From: Actinoplanes sp. SE50/110
GTDB lineage: Bacteria; Actinomycetota; Actinomycetes; Mycobacteriales; Micromonosporaceae
Assembly (NCBI RefSeq): GCF_900119315.1
Contig: NZ_LT827010.1
Location: 1,130,501-1,194,500 of the forward strand
Length of the DNA stretch: 64,000 nucleotides
Reading direction: 5' to 3'
The stretch's first letter is position 1. Every line of letters starts with the position of its first letter. The notes below the pieces were generated by a model, which was not told the DNA's origin, did not search any database, and saw nothing but the letters and a program-made list of their open reading frames with translations. Both the position numbers and the translations under genes were made by a program. This document shows positions 44,218-52,421 of this stretch, in pieces.

Positions 44218-45747
44218 GGCGGCGCGGACCAGCTCCGGCCTGCGGCGCAGGGCGGGCAGCGGCGAGACGAGGGCGAGCCCGCTCCAGGCCGCGGCGTCGT
44301 CGCGGTCCTGGCCAAGAATTGTTGCGTACGCCGTGAGCGCGTCCTGCCATCGCCCATCCAGGCAGGCGTCGTCCGCGGCCGCTGTCGTGGTCTCCCGCGC
44401 CTCCGCCGGGAACCGGTGATCCCCTCGCAGCCGGGCCCGGATCAGTCGCAGCCGGTGGTGGGGCTCCTCCCGTCGCGGTCGTTCGGCCACCGTGGACTCG
44501 ACGGCCGGTGCGGGACGTTCCGCCGCCCACGCGCTGACGAGCGCTTTCAGTCCCTCTGCCGGAATAGCGAGGTTCCGCAGACGCCAGCGCGCGTGATGAT
44601 CGGTCCGGGCCAGGTCGGCGAGCCGGGTCACCTCGGGGTCGAGCGGCTCCGCCAGCCACGGCTCCACCTCGTCCCGCAACGCACCGACCAGCCGCCGCCC
44701 CGCCGCGGTCAGCTCGCCGGCAGCCGGTCGGGTCCCGACCGCGGTCGGCTCGCCGGCAGCCGGTCGTGCTTCGCCGGTGATCGGCTCGCCGGCAGCCTGC
44801 GGTGCTGTGCCCGTCGTCGGCTCGCCGGCAGCCTGCCGTGCTATGCCCGTCGTCGGCTCGCCGGCGCGTAGGAGGCGGCCGGCGGTTTCGTGGACCGCGG
44901 TGCGCCAGCGGGCGAACTCGAACTCCGCCTCGCTGCCGGCCGGAGCCCCACCCGCGCGGATCGCGGTGCGCCAGAAGCGGGTCACCGCCAGGAACGCATA
45001 GACCCCGTGCAGAATCCCGGACGCCGGGCGTGGGTCCTCCCGCCACGGCGAGTAGCCGGGTGCGCCGCCGGGTTCGACCAGGTCGAAGAGGCCGTTCACC
45101 GCGTTCAGCACGCTGTGCTGGGTCTCGTGCAGCAGGGCCAGGGCCATCCCGGTGCCGGTGATCGGGGTGGACATGGCGACCGCGCCGAACGCCTCGGCCG
45201 ACGTCGCGCTCACGCCTTCGGCGAGTGGATCAGGACGGGCCGGGACGATCACCCGCAGCACGGCGGCGAGGGTGTCCGCGGCGGCCGGGTGCCGGGTGAC
45301 CAGAATCCGCCATGCCGCTTCGAGGCACTCCTGCCAGTGAGTGACCTCGGCGGCGGTCAACGGGTCGGCCGGTGGCAGGCCGAGCAGGTGCCGCAGGGGA
45401 CTCCGGTCGTCCAGCCGCACGGTCAATTCCCGCCCGGCGCAGGTGACCGTGAGTAGGTGCCCGACCGGCTCCAGCGGCGCGTCCAGGCCGTGTGGGGGTG
45501 TGGTGAGGGCGTGGGCGGCCCACAGGCCGGTCATCGGATCGACGATGCGGGTGCGGGCGTCCTGGGGCGACAGGGCGGCCAGTCGCGCGTACCAGATCGG
45601 CTTTTCGGTGACAGATCGCCGCAGCTGCCGCAGGAGGAGCAGATTGCGGCTGAGCTGCGCTCGGCGCAGCAGGCCGAGGGTGGCGGGGGACGGCCGTCCG
45701 GCGCCGAGGTCGGCGAGGGCGGCGTCGGCGAGGCGGAACTGGCGCAA
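44161..45747 (-). CDS. aKG-HExxH-type peptide beta-hydroxylase
   Basis: About 528 residues. The start is uncertain: TTG at 45747 with AGGA before it, or CTG at 45765 overlapping the precursor stop. The N-terminal region (RQFRLADAALADLGAG, then LLRRAQLSRNLLLLRQLRR) and the metal motif LLHETQHSVLNAVNGLFDLV match the HExxH proteins of FxSxx-type peptide systems, which hydroxylate a residue of the precursor with iron and 2-oxoglutarate. A low-complexity 12-residue repeat (AAGEPTTGIARQ) follows residue 300, then helical and TPR-like C-terminal parts. It directly follows the precursor gene. No radical SAM partner is in the window. Confidence 0.78.
   Translation of the reverse strand: MRQFRLADAALADLGAGRPSPATLGLLRRAQLSRNLLLLRQLRRSVTEKPIWYARLAALSPQDARTRIVDPMTGLWAAHALTTPPHGLDAPLEPVGHLLTVTCAGRELTVRLDDRSPLRHLLGLPPADPLTAAEVTHWQECLEAAWRILVTRHPAAADTLAAVLRVIVPARPDPLAEGVSATSAEAFGAVAMSTPITGTGMALALLHETQHSVLNAVNGLFDLVEPGGAPGYSPWREDPRPASGILHGVYAFLAVTRFWRTAIRAGGAPAGSEAEFEFARWRTAVHETAGRLLRAGEPTTGIARQAAGEPTTGTAPQAAGEPITGEARPAAGEPTAVGTRPAAGELTAAGRRLVGALRDEVEPWLAEPLDPEVTRLADLARTDHHARWRLRNLAIPAEGLKALVSAWAAERPAPAVESTVAERPRREEPHHRLRLIRARLRGDHRFPAEARETTTAAADDACLDGRWQDALTAYATILGQDRDDAAAWSGLALVSPLPALRRRPELVRAAAAALPGADIAVLAAWLSR
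44711..44880. repeat. 36-bp in-frame repeat inside the HExxH gene
   Basis: Units start at 44711, 44747, 44783, 44819 and 44855, an exact 36-bp spacing, equal to 12 codons (AGEPTTGxAxQA). Because unit length is a multiple of three, copy number can change without a frameshift. It makes a flexible linker between the HExxH domain and the C-terminal region. Confidence 0.85.
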
Positions 45748-45761
45748 CGGGATCCTGGTGG

Positions 45762-45950
45762 TCAGAGCGCCGAGTTGAAGCCGGCGATCTGTTCGCTCGG
45801 CCCGGATCGGGTGGCGGCCAGCCGGCGCAGGCAGCGGTCCAGGGCGGAATCGTCGCGGACGACGAGCTCGGCCAGGGAGGATTCGGAGACGTCGATCATC
45901 GCGGAGTGCCACTCCGGCGCGTGTCCGTCGTCCGGCTGAACACTTCCCAC
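45762..45950 (-). CDS. fxsA: FxSxx-COOH family RiPP precursor peptide
   Basis: 62 residues from GTG 45950, with GAGGGGG just before it. The leader contains the family pattern IDVSESSLAEL ... DDSALDRCLRRL and the core ends GFNSAL at the C-terminus, so the last five residues fit F-x-S-x-x-COOH exactly. In this family a radical SAM enzyme (FxsB) normally crosslinks Phe and Ser-region residues and other enzymes may hydroxylate. Here the gene is followed directly by the HExxH hydroxylase. The short length and terminal motif make the call firm even though sequence is otherwise variable. Confidence 0.88.
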   Translation of the reverse strand: MGSVQPDDGHAPEWHSAMIDVSESSLAELVVRDDSALDRCLRRLAATRSGPSEQIAGFNSAL

Positions 45951-46110
45951 GGCACCCCCTCGATCGTGGCGGTCGATGCGTTGCTTGAAGGTTACGGCGG
46001 TCGCCGGGTCGGGTGAGCGCCGGGAGTCGCTACCGTGGGTGCTCGCGGGGATGGCGCGGCCGTGATCTCATGGGACGTCACTGCCGCAAGTCGGTAACGG
46101 AGGGCGAATC

Positions 46111-46584
46111 GTGCTGGGTGGAGAGCTGGGCGTCGGTGACGGCGCATCCCGCTCCGGGGGTGCGGCCGCCGCGCTGGCCGACCGGGTGGCGACGCTGCGT
46201 GCGTCGGCGGCCGGGGCCGGCGGTGCGGTGCGGGTCACCGTGGCGAGTTCGGGTAACGTGACCGGGCTGGAGCTGGACGAGCGGTCGCTGGGTCTGGGCG
46301 CGCCGGGGCTGGCCGCCGAGATCCTGTTGACCATTCACCGGGCGCAGGCGGCGCTGGCCGGCCGGGTGGCCGAGGCGGTCGCGTCGACGGTGGGCGCGGA
46401 GACCGAGACGGGTCGTGCCGTGCTGGACGGTTTCGCGTCCCGGTTCCCGGCTCCGGACGAGGTGCCGCCGGCCCCGGTGATGCCGTCGGCGCCGCCGTTC
46501 CCGTCGTTCAGCGCCGTGCCGACGTTGCCGCATCAGTCGCCGGGCAACGGCTACGAGGGTGGGCGGGACAGTCGTGCACGCTGA
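46111..46584 (+). CDS. YbaB/EbfC-like protein with extended tail
   Basis: 157 residues from GTG 46111. Residues 10-110 match the actinobacterial YbaB-like fold: ALADRVATLRASAAGAGGAV, a strand pair (RVTVASSGNVTGLELDERSL) and a long amphipathic helix ending in ETETGRAVLDGF. A Pro-rich tail (PDEVPPAPVMPSAPPFPSFS) follows. In several actinobacteria such proteins accompany ESX or nucleoid genes. It overlaps the following small gene by 26 bases. A frameshifted paralogue lies at 57068. Confidence 0.72.
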   Translation: MLGGELGVGDGASRSGGAAAALADRVATLRASAAGAGGAVRVTVASSGNVTGLELDERSLGLGAPGLAAEILLTIHRAQAALAGRVAEAVASTVGAETETGRAVLDGFASRFPAPDEVPPAPVMPSAPPFPSFSAVPTLPHQSPGNGYEGGRDSRAR

Positions 46585-46966
46585 GCCGAGTCCCCGCCTG
46601 CCGCGCCGCGGTCCGGCCCCGGCGGTCGACCAGATGGACAACGCCGAGCTGGCCCGGATGGTCGAGGCCGAGCACCCGTACCGGGGCAAGGCGCTTTTCG
46701 AGCTCTGTGACCGGCTGGCCGGTGACGACGACGCGGTGGCGAAGGTGGCGATGCTGACCCGGCTCACCTCGCTGCGTCGGGCGCGCCTGTTCGACCGGGT
46801 GTCGCTGGCCTGGTCGGCGATCATCGCGCTGCTGGCCGCGGAGACCGAGAACGCCCGGGCCGAGGCGTATGCCGCCTTCCGGGCGCTGGATCCCGCCGAG
46901 CAGCGGGACATGCTGGACTACCTGGAGGTGTCCGCGATCGAGGAGGCCCACCCGCGCATCGCGTGA
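46559..46966 (+). CDS. Small helical protein of unknown function
   Basis: About 135 residues from GTG 46559 (GTG 46574 also possible). I do not recognise the family. After a Pro/Arg-rich start the sequence is four or five amphipathic helices (MDNAELARMVEAEHPYRGKA, VAKVAMLTRLTSLRRARLF, AWSAIIALLAAETENARAEA, LDPAEQRDMLDYLEV). It overlaps the YbaB-like gene and is probably co-translated with it; DUF427 converges on it. Confidence 0.6.
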   Translation: MGGTVVHAEPSPRLPRRGPAPAVDQMDNAELARMVEAEHPYRGKALFELCDRLAGDDDAVAKVAMLTRLTSLRRARLFDRVSLAWSAIIALLAAETENARAEAYAAFRALDPAEQRDMLDYLEVSAIEEAHPRIA

Positions 46967-46986
46967 GTGGGCCCCCGGGGGCGGGT

Positions 46987-47271
46987 CTAGATCTCCACCT
47001 GCACGTCTTTGCGGAAGGCGACGCGGTCCCGGACGGCCGCGGCGTCCGGTTTCGGATCGGGGTAGTACCAGGCGGCGTCGGCGGCGGTCCGTCCGTCGGC
47101 GCGCAGCGAGTAGTACGACGCCTTGCCCTTCCACGGGCAGACGGTGTGCGTGTCGGAGGGGATGAGCACGTCCTCACGGACCGAGGTGAGCGGGAAGTAA
47201 TAGTTCCCCTCGAGCACCACGGTGTCGTCGCTCTCCGCGATCACTTCGTCGTTCCAGATGGCCTTCGGCAT
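46987..47271 (-). CDS. DUF427 family protein
   Basis: 94 residues, typical for a single DUF427 domain: KAIWNDEVIAESDDTVVLEG, YYFPLTSVREDVLIPSDTHT, CPWKGKASYYSL and AAWYYPDPKPDAAAVRDRVA. These small cytoplasmic beta proteins have no proven function. The gene is single and converges on the preceding pair. Confidence 0.9.
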   Translation of the reverse strand: MPKAIWNDEVIAESDDTVVLEGNYYFPLTSVREDVLIPSDTHTVCPWKGKASYYSLRADGRTAADAAWYYPDPKPDAAAVRDRVAFRKDVQVEI

Positions 47272-47401
47272 GCTCCGAACCTAGCGCGCCGCCGGATTTG
47301 TGACTGATATGTGCGTTTTATTCACCTCTCGCGGGTGAACCGCGGCCGGATTGCCGTCCTGCCGTAGACTTCCCCTGATCTGTCGATCAAGAAGGGCGCT
47401 G

Positions 47402-48448
47402 ATGACCCGGCTTGACGAGCTGCGCGGCTCCGGTAAGGCGAAGCGGCACAACGCGCGCACGATCGCCGCGCTCACCGGCAACCCCGGCTGCAACCGGCGG
47501 GCCGTCCTCGACGCGGCCGGGGTCGACAAGCTGAAACTGGCCGAGACGGTCGGCTTCCCGGGCAGCTTCGGCCAGTCCCGGTTCGCGCTGTCCCGGGGCA
47601 ACGCGTTCGAGGCGATGCTCAAGGCCGACGACTGCGCCCTGCTGCGCACGGTGCTCGGCGCCTCCTCGGCGTCGCCGTATCAGGACCTCGGCCCCGACAC
47701 CGACGACACGCTCGGCGACCGGCACGCCCGGACCGCCACGCTGCTGTCCACCGCCGAGGCCGCGCTGATCGACCACCCGATGCTCACCCTCGAGGTGGCC
47801 GGGCAGACCGTCTACCTGGAACCCGACCTGGTCGCCTACGCGCACGAGGGCCGGCTGCAGGTGGTCGAGATCAAGTCGTTCGCGATCATCGACGGGCAGG
47901 CGGACAGCGCCAAGGTGTCCGGGGCGGCCACCCAGGCCGCGGTCTACGTGCTCGCGCTGCGCGAGCTGCTCGGCCGGCTCGGGATGGACCCCCAGCTCGT
48001 CGATCACGAGGTGGTCCTGGTCTGCCCGGAGAACTTCGCGATGCGCCCGGTCCCGGTGCGGCTCGACGTCCGCAAACAGCTGTCCACGCTGCGCCGCCAG
48101 CTGGCCCGGATGGCGTCGGTCGGCGCGCTCGTCGAGGCATTGCCGCCCGGGCTGACCTTCGACCTCGAACGACCCGCCGCGGAACTCACCGTCGCCCTCG
48201 GGCACATCGCCCCGCGCTACGCCCCGGAATGCCTGTCCACCTGCGAACTCTCCGTCTACTGTCGGCACGAGGCGAACGGGACGACGGCGGCGCTCGGCCG
48301 GCCGGTGCGCGAGGCGCTCGGCGGGGTCGAGACCATCGGCGAGGTGCTGGCGCTCGCCTCCGGCGCGCAGGCGCCCACCGCGGAGCAGGAGGAGGCGGCC
48401 GCCCTCCTGCGGGCCGCCCTCCGGCTCCGCGAAGAAGCCCTTTCTTGA
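47402..48448 (+). CDS. PD-(D/E)XK nuclease-like protein with Fe-S-type cysteines
   Basis: 348 residues from the ATG at 47402 (AAGAAGGG before it). The nuclease core shows as VYLEPDLVAYAHEGRLQVVE followed by IKSFAIIDGQ (D...ExK) and the Q-motif helix SGAATQAAVYVLALREL. A cysteine near the start (NPGCNRRAVLDAAG) and a C-terminal set CLSTCELSVYC resemble the split four-cysteine Fe-S site of Cas4 and AddB nucleases. It is translationally coupled (TTGA) to the next gene. No Cas genes are near. Role in DNA repair or defence is inferred. Confidence 0.72.
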   Translation: MTRLDELRGSGKAKRHNARTIAALTGNPGCNRRAVLDAAGVDKLKLAETVGFPGSFGQSRFALSRGNAFEAMLKADDCALLRTVLGASSASPYQDLGPDTDDTLGDRHARTATLLSTAEAALIDHPMLTLEVAGQTVYLEPDLVAYAHEGRLQVVEIKSFAIIDGQADSAKVSGAATQAAVYVLALRELLGRLGMDPQLVDHEVVLVCPENFAMRPVPVRLDVRKQLSTLRRQLARMASVGALVEALPPGLTFDLERPAAELTVALGHIAPRYAPECLSTCELSVYCRHEANGTTAALGRPVREALGGVETIGEVLALASGAQAPTAEQEEAAALLRAALRLREEALS

Positions 48449-49854
48449 GTACGCTCACCGCGCTCGCCCGGGCACAGGCGGTCGCCGCCGGGCGCGCCCA
48501 GCCCATCGCCACCGTGCGGCACCTGCACGTCCACGAGCATCCGCTGGTGCTGATCCCGCTCGCGATGGCCGGCGAAGCCAACGCGCCGCTGGCCGCCCTG
48601 GTCGGCACCGACCCGGCTACGCCGGAACTCCTGGTGGTCAGCCAGCCGCGCGACCGCGACGAGCGGTTCCGGTTCGCCGACCGTCTCGGTCAGATCATTG
48701 CGGCGTACGTCGATTCCTTCGCCGACGTGACCGAGGACGTGCCCGTCGACCGGGGCAAGGACGTGCGCACCCGGTACGCCGACGCGCCCCAGATCTGGGT
48801 GCCGAACCCGGCCGGCGTCGACTTCCTGCGCCTGTTCGGGCGCTCCACCCGGTTCCGCACCGTCGACGGCGAACACCCGGTGCCGGCCACCGTGCCGCTG
48901 CTCGGTCGGTGGCTCACCTTCTTCGCCAACAGCGCCGAAGTGCCCGGGTCGGCGCTGCTGGTCAACGCCGTGCAGGCGCTCGGGCTGCACTGGGCGACCG
49001 GGCAGAGCGGCACCGAGGACGCGCAACTCGCGGTGCTGATGGCGTGGATCGAGGAGGGCGCCGCGGCGGCCCGGGCGGTCGAGAACGGGCCGATCGCCGG
49101 GCCGGCCACCGACCCGGACTTCGACAACCGGGTGCTGGCGCCACTGATCGAGCGACGCGCGCCGGAGATGTCCGACGTGCTCCGTGACCTGATGACGCCC
49201 ACCTGGGAACGGATGTGGCGGGTGCCGAACCTGCTGCGCCGGCTGCCGGTGGGGGAGCGGGTCGGGCTGCGGTGGGACGCGGACAAGGACGCGTACACCG
49301 CGTTCGCGCAGCACCTGGCCGAGGGCGGGGCGCCGCAGCCCCGGCGGGACGGCGCGGTCGCGGCGGCCGCCCGGCTGCAGCGGCTGGAGACGGCGGCGTC
49401 CCGGTACGCGGTGCAGCGGGCCTTCGACGATCCGCTGGTGCTGGCGGAGTACCGGCTGGCCGGGGCCGCGTTCGCCGGGGTGGTGACGCTGGCCGCGCCG
49501 GATCGGATCGACGACAGCGGGAAACGGCCGGTGCTGCGGCCGCGGATCATGGTGCGGACCGGGGAGCCGGTCCGGGTGGCGGCGGGCACGTCGCTGACCT
49601 CACCGGCGCGGCCGTCCCAGAAGGCCCGGGTGATCTCGGTGACGGCGGTCGGGCCGGAGTTCGACGTGCTGCTGGAGCTGTCCGGGGGGATGGGGCGCAA
49701 GCTGGTGGCCGAGCCGGGCAGTGTGCCGGTGGTCGGCGAGCGGCTCATCCTGACCACCCTCAGCGAGGAGTTCCGCCGGGGCGGCGCGCTGCCTGATCCG
49801 TCCGAAACGCCGTGGACCCACGGCGGTCCACCCACCGTCGAGGTGCCCATCTGA
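48445..49854 (+). CDS. Conserved partner of the Fe-S nuclease, function unknown
   Basis: 469 residues starting at TTG 48445, which overlaps the nuclease stop. I do not recognise the family. The first 110 residues resemble a nuclease or OB-like domain with VRHLHVHEHPLVLIPLAMAG and a strand (PELLVVSQPRDRDERFRF). The middle is helical and ends in a beta-rich part (RPRIMVRTGEPVRVAAGTSL, VLLELSGGMGRKLV). No Walker motif is seen. Constant overlap with the Fe-S nuclease suggests one complex. Confidence 0.6.
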   Translation: MSTLTALARAQAVAAGRAQPIATVRHLHVHEHPLVLIPLAMAGEANAPLAALVGTDPATPELLVVSQPRDRDERFRFADRLGQIIAAYVDSFADVTEDVPVDRGKDVRTRYADAPQIWVPNPAGVDFLRLFGRSTRFRTVDGEHPVPATVPLLGRWLTFFANSAEVPGSALLVNAVQALGLHWATGQSGTEDAQLAVLMAWIEEGAAAARAVENGPIAGPATDPDFDNRVLAPLIERRAPEMSDVLRDLMTPTWERMWRVPNLLRRLPVGERVGLRWDADKDAYTAFAQHLAEGGAPQPRRDGAVAAAARLQRLETAASRYAVQRAFDDPLVLAEYRLAGAAFAGVVTLAAPDRIDDSGKRPVLRPRIMVRTGEPVRVAAGTSLTSPARPSQKARVISVTAVGPEFDVLLELSGGMGRKLVAEPGSVPVVGERLILTTLSEEFRRGGALPDPSETPWTHGGPPTVEVPI

Positions 49855-50055
49855 CCCGCGGCGATCCACCGACCGCCCGCTGCGTACGACGTCTGCATGG
49901 CGATCCTGCAGTTGATCCTGAAAGGGGTCGCCTTCCGGATGATCGGCCGCTCTGTCGACCGATCGGGTGACCGGAAACGGATGATCGGGTCGGGTGCACG
50001 ACGGCGCCGGCGGGCCTCGCGCCGGTAGCCTGGCAGGCGAACCGGCCGGGGGGCG

Positions 50056-51843
50056 ATGGTGCTGCAGTGGGACGTCATCGGCGACACCGAGCAGAGTGTG
50101 CTCGCCGATCCGGTGCGCCTGCGTTCGGTGCGGCGGCTCGGTGAGCCCGGGCCCGACGAGGCGTTCGACCGGGTCGCGATGCTGGTCCGCAAGCTCGTCG
50201 ACGCGCCGCTCGGAGTGGTCAGCCTGGTCGGCGCCGAGCGTCAGCATCTGGCCGGGCAGGTCGGCATGCCGGAGCCGTTCGCCAGCGGGCGCAGCATGCC
50301 GCTGACCCACTCGTTCAGCCGGCACGTCGTCGTCAACGGCCGCCTCGTGGTCATCCCCGATGTCCGCGTCGACCTGCGCACCCGCGGCAACCCGTCGATC
50401 GAGCAGCTGGGTGCGATCGCCTTCGCCGGCGCCCCGATCACCGACCCGGACGGCCTGGTCGTCGGCGCCCTGTGCGCGGCCGACCACGAACCCCGGAATT
50501 GGACGCAGAGTGAGATCACCCTGCTCACCGAGCTGGCTGCGGTCTGTTCGTCGGAGGTCTGCCTGCGGATCGCCCGGGCCGCCGCCGAGGACGCCCGGCG
50601 CGCCGCCGAGTCCGCGCACCACCAGTTGGAGCTGCTCACCGACCTGACCGAGTCACTGGCCGCCACCATGGACCTGGACGAGGCGATGCACCGCCTCGGG
50701 AGCCTCGTCACGGCCCGGCTCGCCGACTGGTGTGTGATCACCTATGGTGACCAGCCGCGGGTCGTCGCCGCCCATCGCGACCCGACCCGGAACGCCGACA
50801 TGTCCCGGCTCGCCGAGCTGACCGCCCGGTCCCGCACCGACCTGCGCACCCTGGCGACCGCGGCCCGCCGCCCACCCCGCCGCGCCGAAGGCACCGACCT
50901 GCTCCGCGGCAAGGTCAGCGACACCGAGATCGCCGAGCTCGCCACCGTCGCCGGCCTCGGCTCGTCGGTCGTGGCCCCGATCATCTCCCCGGTCCGCCGC
51001 CGCGTCGTCGGCTCCGTCCTGCTGGTCAACGGTCCCGACCAGGCCCCGTTCACCGCCGCCGACGAACGCGTCGCCGCCGAGATCGGCCGCCGCGCCGGGC
51101 TGGCCGTCGAGAACAGCCGGCTGTACCGCGAGCAGCGCCACGTCGCCGAGGTCCTGCAGCGCAGCCTGCTCACCGAGCTGCCCGACCTGCCCGGCGTCGA
51201 ACTGCACGCCCGGTACCTGCCCGCCCAGGACGGCGCCGCGGTCGGCGGCGACTGGTATGACGCGTTCGCCCAGCCGGATGGCAGCGTGATGGTCGCGGTC
51301 GGCGACGTCTCCGGCCACGACATCGAAGCCGCCGCCACCATGGGCCAGCTGCGCAACCTGGTCCGCGGCGACGCCTACGGCCGCCCTGACGAGCCGGGCG
51401 CCCTGCTCACCCAGCTCGACCAGGCCCTGCACGGCCTGCGCGTGCCGGCCGCCGCCACCGCCGTGCTGGCCCGGGTCCGCCAGTCCTGGTCCGGGTACGC
51501 GATCAGCTTCGCCAACGCCGGCCACCCGCCACCGCTGCTCCTGCTGCCCGACGGCCGGGTACAGGTGTGGTGGGTCCCGCCGGAACCACTGCTCGGTCTC
51601 CCCGTTCCCAGCGACCGCACCACCACCATCCGTTACGTGCCGCCCGGCTCCACCCTGGTCCTGTACACCGACGGCCTGGTCGAGGACCGCGACCAGCTCC
51701 TCGACGACGGCGTCGCCCGCCTGGCCGAACGGCTGCGGGAAAGCTCCGCCTTCCCCGGGGACGAACTGTGCGCCCGGCTGCTGGAGGTCGCCCCGCGCCG
51801 CACCGATGACATAGCCCTCCTGCTGGTCCGGCTCACCGGCTGA
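50056..51843 (+). CDS. GAF-GAF-SpoIIE (PP2C-type) serine phosphatase
   Basis: 595 residues. Two GAF-like domains (residues about 30-170 and 205-350) are followed by the SpoIIE/PPM phosphatase: LLTELPDLPGVELHARYLPA, VGGDWYDAFAQPDGSVMVAV, GDVSGHDIEAAATMGQLRNL, FANAGHPPPLLLL and VLYTDGLVEDR, with the metal-binding aspartates present. It should dephosphorylate STAS-type antagonists, of which one is encoded at 39320. The minisatellite begins about 110 bases after its stop. Confidence 0.92.
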   Translation: MVLQWDVIGDTEQSVLADPVRLRSVRRLGEPGPDEAFDRVAMLVRKLVDAPLGVVSLVGAERQHLAGQVGMPEPFASGRSMPLTHSFSRHVVVNGRLVVIPDVRVDLRTRGNPSIEQLGAIAFAGAPITDPDGLVVGALCAADHEPRNWTQSEITLLTELAAVCSSEVCLRIARAAAEDARRAAESAHHQLELLTDLTESLAATMDLDEAMHRLGSLVTARLADWCVITYGDQPRVVAAHRDPTRNADMSRLAELTARSRTDLRTLATAARRPPRRAEGTDLLRGKVSDTEIAELATVAGLGSSVVAPIISPVRRRVVGSVLLVNGPDQAPFTAADERVAAEIGRRAGLAVENSRLYREQRHVAEVLQRSLLTELPDLPGVELHARYLPAQDGAAVGGDWYDAFAQPDGSVMVAVGDVSGHDIEAAATMGQLRNLVRGDAYGRPDEPGALLTQLDQALHGLRVPAAATAVLARVRQSWSGYAISFANAGHPPPLLLLPDGRVQVWWVPPEPLLGLPVPSDRTTTIRYVPPGSTLVLYTDGLVEDRDQLLDDGVARLAERLRESSAFPGDELCARLLEVAPRRTDDIALLLVRLTG

Positions 51844-51954
51844 TCCCGCCTCGCCCCGGTTCTTTCGCCCTGCGGCCTGCTTTCGGTCCGCCGCCACCCC
51901 TGCCCGACCCGGTCCTACCGGCCTCGCACCCGTGTCCGCCGCGTGTTCGCGCCC

Positions 51955-52330
51955 GTGCTCGTGCCCGCGCGCACTCGTGCGGTGCTCGTGCCCGCGCGCA
52001 CTCGTGCGGTGCTCGTGCCCGCGCGCACTCGTGCGGTGCTCGTGCCCGCGCGCACTCGTGCGGTGCTCGTGCCCGCGCGCACTCGTGCGGTGCTTGCGCC
52101 CGCGCGCACTCGTGCGGTGCTTGCGCCCGCGCGCACTCGTGCGGTGCTTGCGCCCGCGCGCACTCGTGCCGTGCTTGCGCCCGCGCGCACTCGTGCCGTG
52201 CTTGCGCCCGCGCGCACTCGTGCCGTGCTCGTGCCCGCGCGCACTCGTGCCGTGCTTGCGCCCGCGCGCACTCGTGCGGTGCTCGCGCACTCGTGCGGTG
52301 CTCGCGCCCGCGCGCACTCGTGCCCATGCC
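51955..52330. repeat. 27-bp minisatellite, about 14 copies
   Basis: A unit of 27 bp containing CCCGCGCGCACTCGTG is repeated about 14 times between the SpoIIE gene and the Prim-Pol gene. Variants differ mainly as GCTCGTG versus GCTTGCG and GCGGTG versus GCCGTG, in blocks that look like unequal crossing-over. The unit equals nine codons so all frames stay open, giving nonsense peptides such as HECARARAP. I see no promoter or ribosome site, so I treat it as non-coding. Confidence 0.85.
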
Positions 52331-52421
52331 CGTGCCCCCTCATGCCCGCGCTTGCCGCGCTCTCGTGCCCCGGCTGTTACGGGGGGCGGGGTTGGTGGTC
52401 CGGTGGATGCTCCTAGGTATG

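Noticed and set aside
42232..44871. An 879-codon plus-strand frame over the GGDEF-EAL gene
   Set aside because: The translation is a mirror of the EAL/GGDEF coding sequence (His/Gln/Arg-rich, no domains). The minus strand shows all c-di-GMP motifs.
47402..48448. Cas4 of a CRISPR system
   Set aside because: The nuclease core and cysteines are similar, but there are no cas1, cas2 or repeats in the window and it is coupled to an unrelated gene.
51955..52330. CRISPR array
   Set aside because: Units are contiguous 27-mers with no unique spacers, no leader and no cas genes.
51915..52416. Repeat proteins encoded by the minisatellite
   Set aside because: All frames are open only because the unit is a multiple of three; there is no ribosome site and the peptides are Cys/Arg/Ala nonsense.
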